Notes: generated from the sequence alone by a model not told the origin. Positions 9,996 to 19,389 are shown, counted from the stretch's first letter. The stretch: 64,000 nt of DNA from Pseudophaeobacter arcticus DSM 23566 (GCF_000473205.1 NZ_AXBF01000007.1:1-64000); one strand, 5' to 3'. Numbers and translations: made by a program.

Positions 9996-12900
9996 TCACT
10001 CTGCCGGCTGGCGGCGAATGTGATAAAGCTGCCCCGGCAACAGCGGCCCCTGCAGGTGGGCCTCGGCCCCATCGGGCCAGCGGATGTGCAGCCCCTGGGC
10101 CGCGCCGCTCTGGCCGAGGCCAAAATGGACGCGCGCCGCATCAAAGCTCATGAAGCCGCCGCCGAGCTGGATCTCGCGGGTCTGGGTGGCCCCCATGTCC
10201 GATCCCGGCGCCATTTCCAGGGTGACACGGGCGCCAATGGCGGCGCGGTTGCCCCGCTGATCTTCCAGCTGCACCGCCAGCCCCGGCTGCTGGCCATTGT
10301 TGCGCCACAGGGTCAGCGGGCCATTGACCGGATGCGCCAGCAGATCAAGATCGCCATCGCCATCCATATCAAACTGGGTGGCGGAGGCGGTCATCAGGTA
10401 ATCCTCCAGCCCCATCTCGCCCGAGGCCTCGCGGAAGCTGCCGTCGCCCGTGTTGTGAAAGAACAGATTGGAGGGCGAGACCTCATTGGGCACCCAGGTG
10501 CCATTGACAATATAGAGATCCTGCCAGCCGTCCTGGTCAAAATCCGCCACCTTGGTGTCCCAGCTCCAGCCGCCGACCTCAAGCCCGCGGGCCGCCGCCG
10601 TATCCGCATAGGCCGTGCCCTGCCAGTCCAGCAGCACATTGGCCCGCAGGATCTGCGGATGGCTGAGGGCAATTTCTTCGGCCAGGGGGGGACGGCTGGG
10701 TTTGAAATGCACATCACAATAGGCGCGCGGCACCACCTGCGACGCCGGGATCAGCGTACAGAGGCTGGCGTCGCGCTTTTGAATGGCCAGATCCTTGATC
10801 AGCATCGCCTTGCACACCTCCCGGTTGCGATCTGTCAGCGTCTGGCAGCGCCCGGCATAAGAAGGATCAAATCTGTTGCCGGATTTGTACCAGTCCTTGA
10901 TCGCCATGTTCTGCTGGCAGGTGGCGCGGGCCTGGGTGTCCTGGATGGCATCGCAATAGAGCGCCAGCGGCTGCATCTTCAGCCGCTTGGAGACCCCGGA
11001 GGAGCGCCCGGCAATCTGTGCCAGATAGATCTCGGAGCGCCCATCATTAAACAGGTCCGCCACCTTGACCGCCATGGTGGTGGTGGTGGTATGGGGGATC
11101 AGCCCCTCGGGCTGGGTCACCATCTGCAAGCCCCCGGCGCCATCGCCGCGGTAAAAGTAATCGGGGATGTCAAAATCATTGCCGACAATCAGATCCTGGG
11201 CGCCGTCACCGTCAAAATCGCTGAACAGCAGCGACAGGGTCTCGCCGGGAATACCGGGCAGGTCGCGAAAGCTCTGACCGCTCAGCGCCCCATCCGGGTT
11301 AAACACCACCCGGTTGCGCGATTCCTCGCCCGGAATGCGCCGGTACCAGCCCGCCGCCCAGTTGCCGAGGCCAAGATCGAGATAGCCATCGCCATCCAGA
11401 TCGGCAAAGCTCAGCGCCATGGAAAGCGGTGTCTCGGCCTGGTTTTGCACCGGGCTGAGCGGCGTGGCGCCAAAGGCACCGGCATGGTTGCGCCACCAGA
11501 AATTGCCCTTGAGGTAGCTGGCCAGGAACAGATCCAGCCAGCCGTCATTGTCGATATCCACCAGCACCGCATTAAACACATGCAGATCCGCCAGCGGCCC
11601 AAGATCCAGATCCACCCGGGAAAACTGCCCCTGGCCGTCGTTGGTATAAAGATACAGCCCCGCCTCGGTGGAGGCCACGGCCAGGTCGATGTCGCCATCG
11701 CCGTCGATATCGCCCGAGGACAGGCTGCGCCCCTCCCAGAAGGGCGGCCACATATCGCGCATGGAGAATTCCAGCGGTTTATCAATGCCAAATTCACTGG
11801 CCTCGGCGCGGGTGAACAGGGTTTTAGCTGCCGCTGAGCGCGGCGCAAAAGCCGTGGCGGTGATCTGGATCGCCGCCGCATCCTCGCTGGTCACCTGCGG
11901 CAGCGCAGCCGCCTCCAGGCCTGCGGCATCCAGGGTTGCCGCCTGGGCGGCGCTCCAGAACAGGCTGTCTGCCGGGGCGGGCTGAACCGCCTGTGGTGCC
12001 GCGCTTTGCAACAGCATCTCCAGGGCGCGCTGGCTTTGCCAGTTGTGATAGCTCTGCGCCCCGGCGCCGGCCAGAATGCCAAGGCTGGCAATGGCCGCCG
12101 CCAGCAGGGCGGCGGTGCGCAGCCCCAGCATCTGGTGGATGATAAAGAAGGAATAGATCGAAAAACTGCCCAGGGTCATCAACAGCGCCATGACATAGCC
12201 CTGCGCCAGCCCGCTGGCGATCAACACCCCACACATCACCACGTCAAAGCCGATCGGCACCGGCATGAACAGCCCCACCAGGGCCACCAGCAGCAGCACC
12301 CCCAGGCCAAAGGGCAGGGTGGTAATCATCGCCGAGGGCAGCAATGTGCCCACCAGGGCGCCGAGGAATCCCGCCGCCAGCATCAGCGGCACTGTCATCC
12401 GCACAATATACCAAAGATTGCTCAGATAGGCCTTGATCACCTCCCAGAAGGCGCGGATCAGCCCTTCGCGGTGGATGTCACCCGCTTTCAGATTGCCCGT
12501 CTCCAGATTACCTGCCGCCAGTTCGGCGGCGCTCCAGCTTGGCGGCACCGATCCGGTGACCTCTGCCTGTTGCGGATTCTCTGACGGGTCGGCGGAGGGC
12601 AGCAGGCGGCAGATCAGCGGCACCACCGCGAGGATGATCACCAGCGACAGCGCCACCTTGATCACCACCATATAAAACGGCACCAGCGCCAGCAGCATGG
12701 TCAGCACCACAAAGTTCAAACTGGGCGAGGCCACCATGGCCGACAGCGCCGTCTCGGCCCGCATCCCCGAGGCATAAAGCCCGCGGCCAATCGGCGCGGC
12801 GCAATTGGCACAGACCCCCAGGGGGGCACCGAGAAACAGCCCCAGCACGGAATTGGCAAAGCCGCCCTGCAGGCTGCGGCGGCGCAGATAGCCAAGTGTT

Positions 12901-13241
12901 GTCATAAAGCCGGCGGCAAAGAGGATGCCAAATGTCATCCCCTTCTTATTGGTATTGATCCAGTTCAGGGTTGAATAAAACACCCTCTCCGGGATGCTCA
13001 TCGCCTCGGTCAGCGGGTATTTTGCCTCAAAGCTCAGCGGGTCTTCCAGCTGGATTGCCCCCGACATCATCAGCTTTTCATTCAGCGCCGGATAGCGCGA
13101 GCCGGTCCAGAACAGCACACAGAGCAGAGCCAGAAGCAGCAGCATCAGGACAAAGCGGGTGCCAAAACGAATGCCAAGCTGCCTGTGCAGCGCCGCGATG
13201 ACCCCCCGGTCAGAGGTGTCAGGCTGGGGATTTGCGCTCAT
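9996..13241 (-). CDS. permease (COG0701-like) fused to FG-GAP/VCBS and UnbV-type domains
   Basis: A 1081-residue protein of two unlike halves. Residues 1-410 carry about eight hydrophobic segments and the signature GAPLGVCANCAAPIGRGLY near residue 140, resembling the DUF318/ArsP permease family, whose members export arsenicals or other small molecules. From about residue 500 there are at least six calcium-type DxDxDG motifs (DIDGDGDIDL, DIDNDGWLDL, DLDGDGYLDL, DFDGDGAQDL, DFDQDGWQDL, DMDGDGDLDL) typical of FG-GAP/VCBS propeller blades. A Cys-rich insert sits at about 760-847, and residues from about 1000 look like ASPIC/UnbV. A purine-rich AGAGAGA precedes the ATG. The frame is continuous with no sign of an assembly join. 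A membrane channel tethered to an extracytoplasmic propeller is plausible; the substrate is unknown. Confidence 0.75.
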   Translation of the reverse strand: MSANPQPDTSDRGVIAALHRQLGIRFGTRFVLMLLLLALLCVLFWTGSRYPALNEKLMMSGAIQLEDPLSFEAKYPLTEAMSIPERVFYSTLNWINTNKKGMTFGILFAAGFMTTLGYLRRRSLQGGFANSVLGLFLGAPLGVCANCAAPIGRGLYASGMRAETALSAMVASPSLNFVVLTMLLALVPFYMVVIKVALSLVIILAVVPLICRLLPSADPSENPQQAEVTGSVPPSWSAAELAAGNLETGNLKAGDIHREGLIRAFWEVIKAYLSNLWYIVRMTVPLMLAAGFLGALVGTLLPSAMITTLPFGLGVLLLVALVGLFMPVPIGFDVVMCGVLIASGLAQGYVMALLMTLGSFSIYSFFIIHQMLGLRTAALLAAAIASLGILAGAGAQSYHNWQSQRALEMLLQSAAPQAVQPAPADSLFWSAAQAATLDAAGLEAAALPQVTSEDAAAIQITATAFAPRSAAAKTLFTRAEASEFGIDKPLEFSMRDMWPPFWEGRSLSSGDIDGDGDIDLAVASTEAGLYLYTNDGQGQFSRVDLDLGPLADLHVFNAVLVDIDNDGWLDLFLASYLKGNFWWRNHAGAFGATPLSPVQNQAETPLSMALSFADLDGDGYLDLGLGNWAAGWYRRIPGEESRNRVVFNPDGALSGQSFRDLPGIPGETLSLLFSDFDGDGAQDLIVGNDFDIPDYFYRGDGAGGLQMVTQPEGLIPHTTTTTMAVKVADLFNDGRSEIYLAQIAGRSSGVSKRLKMQPLALYCDAIQDTQARATCQQNMAIKDWYKSGNRFDPSYAGRCQTLTDRNREVCKAMLIKDLAIQKRDASLCTLIPASQVVPRAYCDVHFKPSRPPLAEEIALSHPQILRANVLLDWQGTAYADTAAARGLEVGGWSWDTKVADFDQDGWQDLYIVNGTWVPNEVSPSNLFFHNTGDGSFREASGEMGLEDYLMTASATQFDMDGDGDLDLLAHPVNGPLTLWRNNGQQPGLAVQLEDQRGNRAAIGARVTLEMAPGSDMGATQTREIQLGGGFMSFDAARVHFGLGQSGAAQGLHIRWPDGAEAHLQGPLLPGQLYHIRRQPAE

Positions 13242-13543
13242 GGGATCTCTCTTTGATGTTCATCGTTGCGGATGGCGGCGGCATGCAACCACGCCGCGAT
13301 CTGTACCTGTGCTTATGCCTGTGCCGCCAAGGCTAAAGCCCACAAGAGCCGGTGCCAAGCGACGACTTGAGCCGCGGTGCGAAACGCGCGCTTTTGAAGG
13401 CGCGCGCGGGGGATTGGGGGGTATCCCGGGTCTGGCGCCCTGCCCAAAGCAGACAGGAGGCCAGAAGGACAGGGGAGGACACCGGGCACAAAGGAGGGGG
13501 CGCCCTGCTTGTGTACCCGGATCAAGCCTGCTTCAGGCTCAGA
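13242..13543. other. intergenic region, weak hairpin
   Basis: This is the promoter region of the permease fusion and the 3' region of the fibre-like gene, both on the minus strand. The only structure I see is a 7-bp all-GC hairpin at 13385-13406 (CGCGCGC stem), followed on the minus strand by TTTC. It could be a weak terminator for the fibre-like gene. No gene is seen. Confidence 0.4.
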
Positions 13544-14749
13544 TCAGCCCTCGTTCAGGCGGGTTTCCAGCTCTGAAATCCGGGTGTTCAGCTGTTCGAT
13601 ATAGATATGTGCGGTTTCCAGCTCGTTCAGCATCCGCAGCATCTTTTGCGAGATATTGACCGGGATGGTCGGGCCGGTCGGACCAACCGCTGGCAGGTGT
13701 TTGTTGGCCCACATATCGGCGGCGTGATCCTCGATCGAGGGCACCTGATAGATCTCGGGGTCAAAGACCGCGTCACAGGGGTCGGCCGCAGTACAGACGC
13801 CGCCACCGCCGGTGGTGATCAGATGGCCGGGAATAGTGACATTGCCGGCCTGGTCCAGCAGCAATTCGGCATCGCCGGTGCCATCAAAAGACAGACGGAA
13901 GGTGCCGCCACCCAGGACCATTTTCAAATCGGGACCGGGGTCACTGCTGTCAGACATGATCAACGAGGTGGTCCCAGCATTGGAAACCGTGAGCGTGCCG
14001 CCCGTCGTCCCGTTGCCGGTGACATTCAGATTGCCGCCCGTCGAGACGCCAGCGGTGACATTAATATCGCCGCTTGCCACATTAATATCGCCGCTTGCGA
14101 TATGCAGTTTGGCATTGGGGGATGCGGTGCCCAGGCCGATCTCCCCAGTCGACTCGATAAAGAGCGCATTGGATGGCGCCGAAGGCTGGATCCTAAGGGG
14201 CATGCGGCTGCCATTGGTGGCATCGCGCACAAAGAAATTGGCCTCGTTGCTGGCGATATCCCAGGTCTGCGGGGTAAAGCCGGAGGAGCCGTCCTGCTCA
14301 AGACGCAGGGTTGGGGAATCCCCATCCACCACATGCAGCTCGACCACCGGAGTGCTGGTGCCAAAGCCAATGCGGCCGCCGTCATCCGTATAGAGCGAAT
14401 GCGACGGTGCATTGGCTTCGATGGTAAAGGGGGTGCGACCGCCATCGATATCATCGATGGAGAACTTGTCCTGCCCGCCGTTTGCCGTCTCGTTGAAGGT
14501 CAGCTGCCAGTCACGGCTTGGGAAACTGCCGGAATTGGAGGTATCCATGGCGCGGATCCGCAGGTTGTTTTCCTTCAGGCGGAGGGTGTCAAAGCCAAAG
14601 CTTTCGCCATTGGTGCAATCGAACCCGACGCAGAGGCTGTTTTGCACGATCAGGTCGTCAGTGATGACCTGATCCGCCTGCGCCACCCCGGCCATCAGAC
14701 CCAGAGAGCTAACGCCTGCAATCAGGCTCCGCTGAAATGAAACTGTCAT
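13544..14749 (-). CDS. secreted tail-fibre-like protein with C-terminal coiled coil
   Basis: A 401-residue protein with a signal peptide (about residues 1-25, ending AQA-DQ). The body has repeated phage-tail-fibre-like strands with the pattern GFGTSTPVVELHV and GLGTASPNAKLHI. The last 40 residues form a heptad-like coiled coil (MLRMLNELETAHIYIEQL) resembling the trailing helix of S74-type intramolecular chaperone fibres, though I cannot see a catalytic Ser-Lys pair with confidence. The start has a good AAGGAA site. It follows a small secreted protein by about 56 bp, so the two probably form an operon. It is probably a trimeric surface fibre; its role is unknown. Similar fibre motifs occur in the protein at 46572. 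Confidence 0.65.
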   Translation of the reverse strand: MTVSFQRSLIAGVSSLGLMAGVAQADQVITDDLIVQNSLCVGFDCTNGESFGFDTLRLKENNLRIRAMDTSNSGSFPSRDWQLTFNETANGGQDKFSIDDIDGGRTPFTIEANAPSHSLYTDDGGRIGFGTSTPVVELHVVDGDSPTLRLEQDGSSGFTPQTWDIASNEANFFVRDATNGSRMPLRIQPSAPSNALFIESTGEIGLGTASPNAKLHIASGDINVASGDINVTAGVSTGGNLNVTGNGTTGGTLTVSNAGTTSLIMSDSSDPGPDLKMVLGGGTFRLSFDGTGDAELLLDQAGNVTIPGHLITTGGGGVCTAADPCDAVFDPEIYQVPSIEDHAADMWANKHLPAVGPTGPTIPVNISQKMLRMLNELETAHIYIEQLNTRISELETRLNEG

Positions 14750-14805
14750 GATAATTCCTTTTATGCACCGCAGGTGTCCCTGCCTGTCGACTATTGGGGG
14801 AGGGT

Positions 14806-15306
14806 TCAGTCTTCGCGGATCTCTTCCGGGATGATGATCACCCCGCGAGACACCGTGAAGAACCCGGTCATATAAAACGCCTTGGCCTTGGAGCTGGGGG
14901 TCTCCCCCCGGCCATTGTCGATTGGATTGACGATTTCAACCATCTCCTGCGTGGCGGCTTTTAACTCGTATCGGTAAATACCATCCTGCACCTCTCCCCG
15001 GTTCAATTCATAAACGGGGGTGCCGGAGGCGGCAAAGACCTCGGTGACTTTGCCATTTGGGGCGGCAACAACCAGCGTCGCATTGCTGAGGCCGGACCAG
15101 TTTTCAAACCAGACCGCGTTTGAATTGCTCTGCTGCACCGGATCCACGGTCATGGCCGTCGCCGCCAGGGGCAGCAGAACCAGACCAAGCAACAGGCCAA
15201 GCCCCCGACCAAGAAGCGGGCCAAATGTCGCCCCCAGCCGGGCCGTCAGTTTGCGGGCCAGTCTGTAATCCTGACTGTAATCCGGGGATCTTACTGAATA
15301 GGACAT
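14806..15306 (-). CDS. small secreted or anchored protein of unknown function
   Basis: A 166-residue protein with a basic N-terminus, one hydrophobic segment (about residues 30-50, LLGLVLLPLAATA) ending in a plausible signal-peptidase site, and a compact beta-rich remainder of about 115 residues. I chose ATG 15306 over an in-frame TTG two codons upstream. It is the first gene of a probable two-gene operon with the fibre-like protein and may help secrete, anchor or fold it. I do not recognise the family. Confidence 0.55.
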   Translation of the reverse strand: MSYSVRSPDYSQDYRLARKLTARLGATFGPLLGRGLGLLLGLVLLPLAATAMTVDPVQQSNSNAVWFENWSGLSNATLVVAAPNGKVTEVFAASGTPVYELNRGEVQDGIYRYELKAATQEMVEIVNPIDNGRGETPSSKAKAFYMTGFFTVSRGVIIIPEEIRED

Positions 15307-15563
15307 CGTCAAAAGGGCCTTATCTGGAACATGGTAAAGCGCTTCAGCTGAGGTCTCTCGACCAGGTCGCGCCGCAGGATCTGACTAAACTGGCGCGATA
15401 TTAGAGGAAAACGCGCAAAATCTTAAGCAATTTCTTGCCGTTTGTTGCCGCCGGAGACGTTTTCCCTTGTCCTGTTCCCTTGTCCTGCGACCGCGCCGAG
15501 GCTCCGAGGCCGGATCGGACCGCCATGTCAGCGCCCTGTCAGGGCCTGCCATGGCCCTGCGGA

Positions 15564-16679
15564 TCACAGAAGACCGGCGCGACTGAAGACGCCAAAGAAG
15601 TTACCGATGATATTGGAGATGGTGAGCGCATCATTGATCGGCGATTCTGTTGCAATCACCAGATCTCCGGGGTTGATCTGGAACTGGCGGGCCGAAAACA
15701 GCCCATCAGCCGAGGTCAGGTCCAGAGTAAAGACCACCCGGGTCTGGCGCGGACCGCGCACCCCCGGTGCCACGGCCTCGGGGCCATATTCGCGCAGCAC
15801 CAAAAGCCCCTGCGGATCGGCACGCCCGTCCTGAAAACCGCCAGAGATCGACATCGCGTCCATCGCCGAAAGCTCATCCTTGCTGAAGATATGCAGATCT
15901 TCCTTGCCGGTGGCACCAAAGGAGAGGAAATAGCGCTCATCCTCTTCGACAAAGACCCGGTCGCCGCCGCGCAGCAGGGTATCAAGCTGCGGATGGTTCA
16001 GCAGATTATCCACCGAGGTGCCATAGATGGTGCGGCCCCGGACCAGACGGATCTGCGGGTTGTTGAGATGGGGGCCAATGCCGCCGCCCATCGAGATCAG
16101 CCCCATCACCGAAAAGTTGCGGTTGGGCATCGGATAGGTGCCGGGATTGGCAACGCCACTGACCAGATCAACCGAGTTGTTGCGCCCCTCGGCCATATCC
16201 AGCTGCAGCTGGGCCGAGGGCACAATCGACTCCAGCTCGTCCTGCAGTTTTTCCCGCGCCAGATCCGGCGTCATCCCCAGCACGTTCACATTGCCCACAT
16301 AGGGCATGAAGATGGTGCCATTGGCCGCCACCCGGACGTCCTGCAGCTGCACCATCTTTTGTTCAACCGAGGTGAGCAGGGAATTATCGCTGCTGTCCCA
16401 GATCCGCAGCGTCAGCTTGTCGCCGGGCTGGATGATCTGGGTCTTGGCGCCATTGCTGGCGCCGAGCCAGTTCAGCCGCTCCTGCTTGCCTGTGGCCGGC
16501 CACTGCGCCACCGTTGGCAAAAAGGCGCGATTGACGGAATACAGCGCAAAATTTGCATCCAGATCCGCAGACTGCCTGACGATGTCTTCGCTGGCAGGGC
16601 CGCCACTGGGCAACCGCCCGCAGGCCGCTGGCAACAAAAACAGGCTGGCAGCAGCGAACAGAAGAATAGACAGGCGCAT
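15564..16679 (-). CDS. Wza-type polysaccharide export lipoprotein
   Basis: A 371-residue outer-membrane polysaccharide export protein. It starts with a lipoprotein signal ending LLPAAC, with lipidated Cys at residue 20. A Poly_export domain follows (IIQPGDKLTLRIWDSSD), then SLBB-like segments containing GNVNVLGMTP and GVANPGTYPMPN. Wza-type proteins form the octameric outer-membrane exit channel for capsule or exopolysaccharide. I chose the ATG at 16679, with AAAGAG upstream, because it places the lipobox correctly; longer in-frame starts add an unrelated leader. It is divergent from the epimerase gene by about 100 bp, so the two promoters must be close together. Confidence 0.85.
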   Translation of the reverse strand: MRLSILLFAAASLFLLPAACGRLPSGGPASEDIVRQSADLDANFALYSVNRAFLPTVAQWPATGKQERLNWLGASNGAKTQIIQPGDKLTLRIWDSSDNSLLTSVEQKMVQLQDVRVAANGTIFMPYVGNVNVLGMTPDLAREKLQDELESIVPSAQLQLDMAEGRNNSVDLVSGVANPGTYPMPNRNFSVMGLISMGGGIGPHLNNPQIRLVRGRTIYGTSVDNLLNHPQLDTLLRGGDRVFVEEDERYFLSFGATGKEDLHIFSKDELSAMDAMSISGGFQDGRADPQGLLVLREYGPEAVAPGVRGPRQTRVVFTLDLTSADGLFSARQFQINPGDLVIATESPINDALTISNIIGNFFGVFSRAGLL

Positions 16680-16783
16680 GGAGGCTCTTTTCAGGAATGG
16701 TCTTGATTTTTGCTGACCGCAAGATACTGGGCTTGCACGGCGCGTCAACAGCACGGCGCGTTTCACGCAAACAGAGGCGATAT

Positions 16784-17779
16784 ATGGGCTTTCCGGTCAC
16801 AGTTGTTCTAGGGGCCTCGGGGCGGATCGGCACAGTGCTGCGCCACTGCTGGCCCGGGATTGTCTCCCCCTCCCATATCCCGGCCCAAATCCAGGCCCAA
16901 ATCTTCTGGCAAAGCCGCCGCGGGCTCGGAGCGCTGCCGACAGTGCAGCCGACAGTCCAGCCGATAGCGCAGCCCGCACCTGCCGCAGCCTGCCTGCTGG
17001 ATCCCCTGGCCGAGCCTCAGCGCCTGACAGAGCTGCTCTGCGGCGCCGAGGTGGTGCTCTGTCTGGCTGGCAGTGTTCCGGGGCGCGGCACCGATCTGGG
17101 CGATAACAGCCGCCTGGCCACAGCTGCGGTGCAGGCGGCGGCGGGGGCGGCGGACCTGTCAGGAGCGCCTGCCGCCCGGGTGCTGCTCGCCTCTTCGGCG
17201 GCGGTCTATGGCAATCAGCCGGGGCTGCTCGGCGAAGACAGCCCGCTCAAACCCGCCAATGCCTATGGGGTCGCCAAGGTCGAGATGGAGCACCAGGCGC
17301 GGGCCCTGGGGCAGCAGCTGGGCGTGCCGGTCACCGCGCTGCGCATCGGCAATATCGCCGGGCTGGATGCGATCCTGGGCGGATGGCAGCCGGGGTTTTG
17401 CCTGGATCAGTTTGCCGATGGCCGCAGCCCCCGGCGCAGCTATATCGGCCCCCAGACCCTGGCCCGGATATTGGCCGCACTGGTGGCCGCCGCCGACCTG
17501 CCTCCGGCGCTGAACCTGGCCCAGCCCGTGCCGCTGGAAATGGCGGCGCTGCTGCGCGCCGCCGATCTGCCCTTTGCCTGGCGCCCGGCGCCGGGGGCGG
17601 CCATTGCCGAGGTCGAGCTGGATCTGCGCCGCCTGCAGCATGTGCTGCGCGGCAGCGCCGCGCTGGCCCCGGCCGAGGCGCCGCAGATTCTGGCAGAATG
17701 GACCAAGATAGAGCCTGTTTTGACAGCCGGACCGCATCACTCTACAGATCAGAAACCCCCCAAGGAGCCCCACAGCTGA
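16784..17779 (+). CDS. NAD-dependent epimerase/dehydratase
   Basis: A 331-residue extended short-chain dehydrogenase/reductase. It shows an N-terminal Rossmann motif GASGRIG (residues 9-15), the active-site strand SSAAVYG and the YGVAKVE motif with the catalytic Tyr and Lys. It probably modifies a nucleotide sugar, as a 4-ketoreductase or 4-epimerase, for the initiating transferase encoded next. The ATG at 16784 has an AGAGG site. Its stop overlaps the first ATG of a short leader frame at 17779. The exact substrate cannot be read from sequence. Confidence 0.8.
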   Translation: MGFPVTVVLGASGRIGTVLRHCWPGIVSPSHIPAQIQAQIFWQSRRGLGALPTVQPTVQPIAQPAPAAACLLDPLAEPQRLTELLCGAEVVLCLAGSVPGRGTDLGDNSRLATAAVQAAAGAADLSGAPAARVLLASSAAVYGNQPGLLGEDSPLKPANAYGVAKVEMEHQARALGQQLGVPVTALRIGNIAGLDAILGGWQPGFCLDQFADGRSPRRSYIGPQTLARILAALVAAADLPPALNLAQPVPLEMAALLRAADLPFAWRPAPGAAIAEVELDLRRLQHVLRGSAALAPAEAPQILAEWTKIEPVLTAGPHHSTDQKPPKEPHS

Positions 17780-17814
17780 TGACTTGGTACACACAAATGA
17801 CTTGGTACAAATGA
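17779..17814 (+). CDS. 11-codon leader ORF coupled to the sugar transferase
   Basis: A mini-ORF (MTWYTQMTWYK) that starts on the ATGA of the epimerase stop, about 11 nt after AAGGAG (17762-17767). It ends in a TGA overlapping the ATG of the sugar transferase at 17811. The sequence comes from triplication of an ATGACYTGGYACA segment at 17779, 17797 and 17811. It may simply be a duplication scar, but the geometry would give termination-reinitiation coupling. Confidence 0.4.
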   Translation: MTWYTQMTWYK

Positions 17815-18422
17815 CCTGGCACAAACGTCTTTTTGATCTGTTTTTTGTCTCCCTGCTGATTGTGATCCTGGGGCCAATCCTGCTGATGATCCTGATCTGG
17901 CTGCTGTGCAAAGAGGGCCGCCCGGTGTTTTACCTGGCCGAGCGCATGACCACGCCGACCCGCAGTTTCCAGCTGTGGAAGCTGCGCACCATGACGGTGG
18001 TCGCCGAGGACGCCGGGGTCTCGGGCGGCGACAAGAGCGCCCGCATCACCCAGACCGGCGCCTGGCTGCGCGCCAAGCGGCTGGATGAATTTCCGCAGCT
18101 GTGGAACATTCTCAAAGGCGATCTCTCCTTTGTTGGCCCGCGCCCGCCGCTGCGCCACTATGTCGAGGCCAACCCCGAGATCTACGCCCAGGTGCTGAAA
18201 TCACGCCCCGGCGTCACCGGGCTGGCCTCGATTGCCTATCACAAACACGAGGCCCGCCTGTTGGCCCGCTGCAGCACCGCGGCAGAAACCGATGCGGTCT
18301 ATTCCCGGATCTGCATCCCCGCCAAGGCGCGGCTGGATCTGATCTACCAGCGGCATCAGAACATGTGCTTTGATTTTGATCTGGTGTTTCAGACCATAGG
18401 AAATCTCTTCCGGCGCGGCTAA
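17811..18422 (+). CDS. initiating sugar-phosphate transferase (PglC/WcaJ catalytic family)
   Basis: A 203-residue enzyme with one N-terminal membrane segment (about residues 5-30) and a bacterial sugar transferase domain. The domain carries KLRTM, the catalytic-region motif RLDEFPQLWNILKGDLSFVG and PRPP, and PGVTGLASI. Family members transfer a sugar-1-phosphate to undecaprenyl phosphate and start repeat-unit synthesis at the inner membrane. The length matches the short monotopic form. I place the start at ATG 17811 (MTWHKRLFD), although the best Shine-Dalgarno lies 44 nt upstream, in front of the leader ORF. It is in an operon with the epimerase and GalU. Confidence 0.85.
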   Translation: MTWHKRLFDLFFVSLLIVILGPILLMILIWLLCKEGRPVFYLAERMTTPTRSFQLWKLRTMTVVAEDAGVSGGDKSARITQTGAWLRAKRLDEFPQLWNILKGDLSFVGPRPPLRHYVEANPEIYAQVLKSRPGVTGLASIAYHKHEARLLARCSTAAETDAVYSRICIPAKARLDLIYQRHQNMCFDFDLVFQTIGNLFRRG

Positions 18423-18486
18423 GGTGCAGGGCAGCAAAAACGGCGTCACCAGTCGTGTTTCACTCTTTCATGTTTCAGGATTTCCG

Positions 18487-19389
18487 ATGCGCAAAAAAGT
18501 AACAAAAGCGATTTTCCCGGTTGCAGGTCTGGGGACCCGGTTCCTGCCCGCGACCAAATCGGTGCCCAAGGAAATCATGACCCTGGTGGACCGCCCCCTG
18601 GTGCAATACGCCATCGACGAGGCCCGGGCGGCGGGCATCAAGGAATTCATCTTTGTCACCTCGCGCGGCAAGGGGGCGCTGGAGGATTATTTTGATCACG
18701 CCCCGGTGCTGGAACAGGAGCTGCGCAAAAAGGGCAAGGATGACCTGCTGGGGATCCTCAAGGACACCTATATGGACAGCGGCGCCATCGCCTATATCCG
18801 CCAGCACAAGGCCCTGGGGCTGGGCCATGCGGTCTGGTGCGCCCGCCGCCTGATTGCCAATGAACCCTTTGCCGTGATCCTGCCCGACGATGTCATTGCG
18901 GCGGAAAAACCCTGCCTGCAGCAGATGGTCGAAGCCTATGAGGAGATCGGCGGCAATATGGTCGCCACCATGGAGGTGGCGCCCGCGCAGACCGCCTCTT
19001 ATGGGGTGCTGGATCCCTGCGACGGCGCGCAGATGTCCGGCGCGGTGGTTGCCGCCCGCGGCATGGTGGAAAAGCCCAACCCCGCCGAGGCGCCGTCAAA
19101 CCTGGCGGTGATCGGCCGCTACATCCTGGCGCCTTCGGTGCTGCGCAATCTCAACAAGATGAAATCGGGCGCCGGCGGCGAGATCCAGCTCACCGATGCC
19201 ATCGCCGAGGATATCGCCGCCCAGGTGCCCACCCATGGCTTTCGCTTCAAGGGCGAGCGCTTTGACTGCGGTTCCAAGGCGGGGTTCTTGCAGGCAACGG
19301 TCTCCTTTGCCCTGTCGCGCCCCGAGCTGCGCGACGATCTGATGCAGCACCTCAACAAGGTCACCCAGCTGGATCAAGCCGCCGAGTAG
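18487..19389 (+). CDS. galU: UTP-glucose-1-phosphate uridylyltransferase
   Basis: A 300-residue nucleotidyltransferase that makes UDP-glucose from UTP and glucose-1-phosphate. The N-terminus has the signature PVAGLGTRFLPATKSVPKE, and DRPLVQYAIDEA, ILPDDVI and GEIQLTDAI follow as in GalU. The ATG at 18487 is preceded by AGGA at suitable spacing. It lies about 65 bp after the sugar transferase on the same strand, so it is probably co-transcribed and supplies UDP-sugar for the polysaccharide. Confidence 0.93.
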   Translation: MRKKVTKAIFPVAGLGTRFLPATKSVPKEIMTLVDRPLVQYAIDEARAAGIKEFIFVTSRGKGALEDYFDHAPVLEQELRKKGKDDLLGILKDTYMDSGAIAYIRQHKALGLGHAVWCARRLIANEPFAVILPDDVIAAEKPCLQQMVEAYEEIGGNMVATMEVAPAQTASYGVLDPCDGAQMSGAVVAARGMVEKPNPAEAPSNLAVIGRYILAPSVLRNLNKMKSGAGGEIQLTDAIAEDIAAQVPTHGFRFKGERFDCGSKAGFLQATVSFALSRPELRDDLMQHLNKVTQLDQAAE

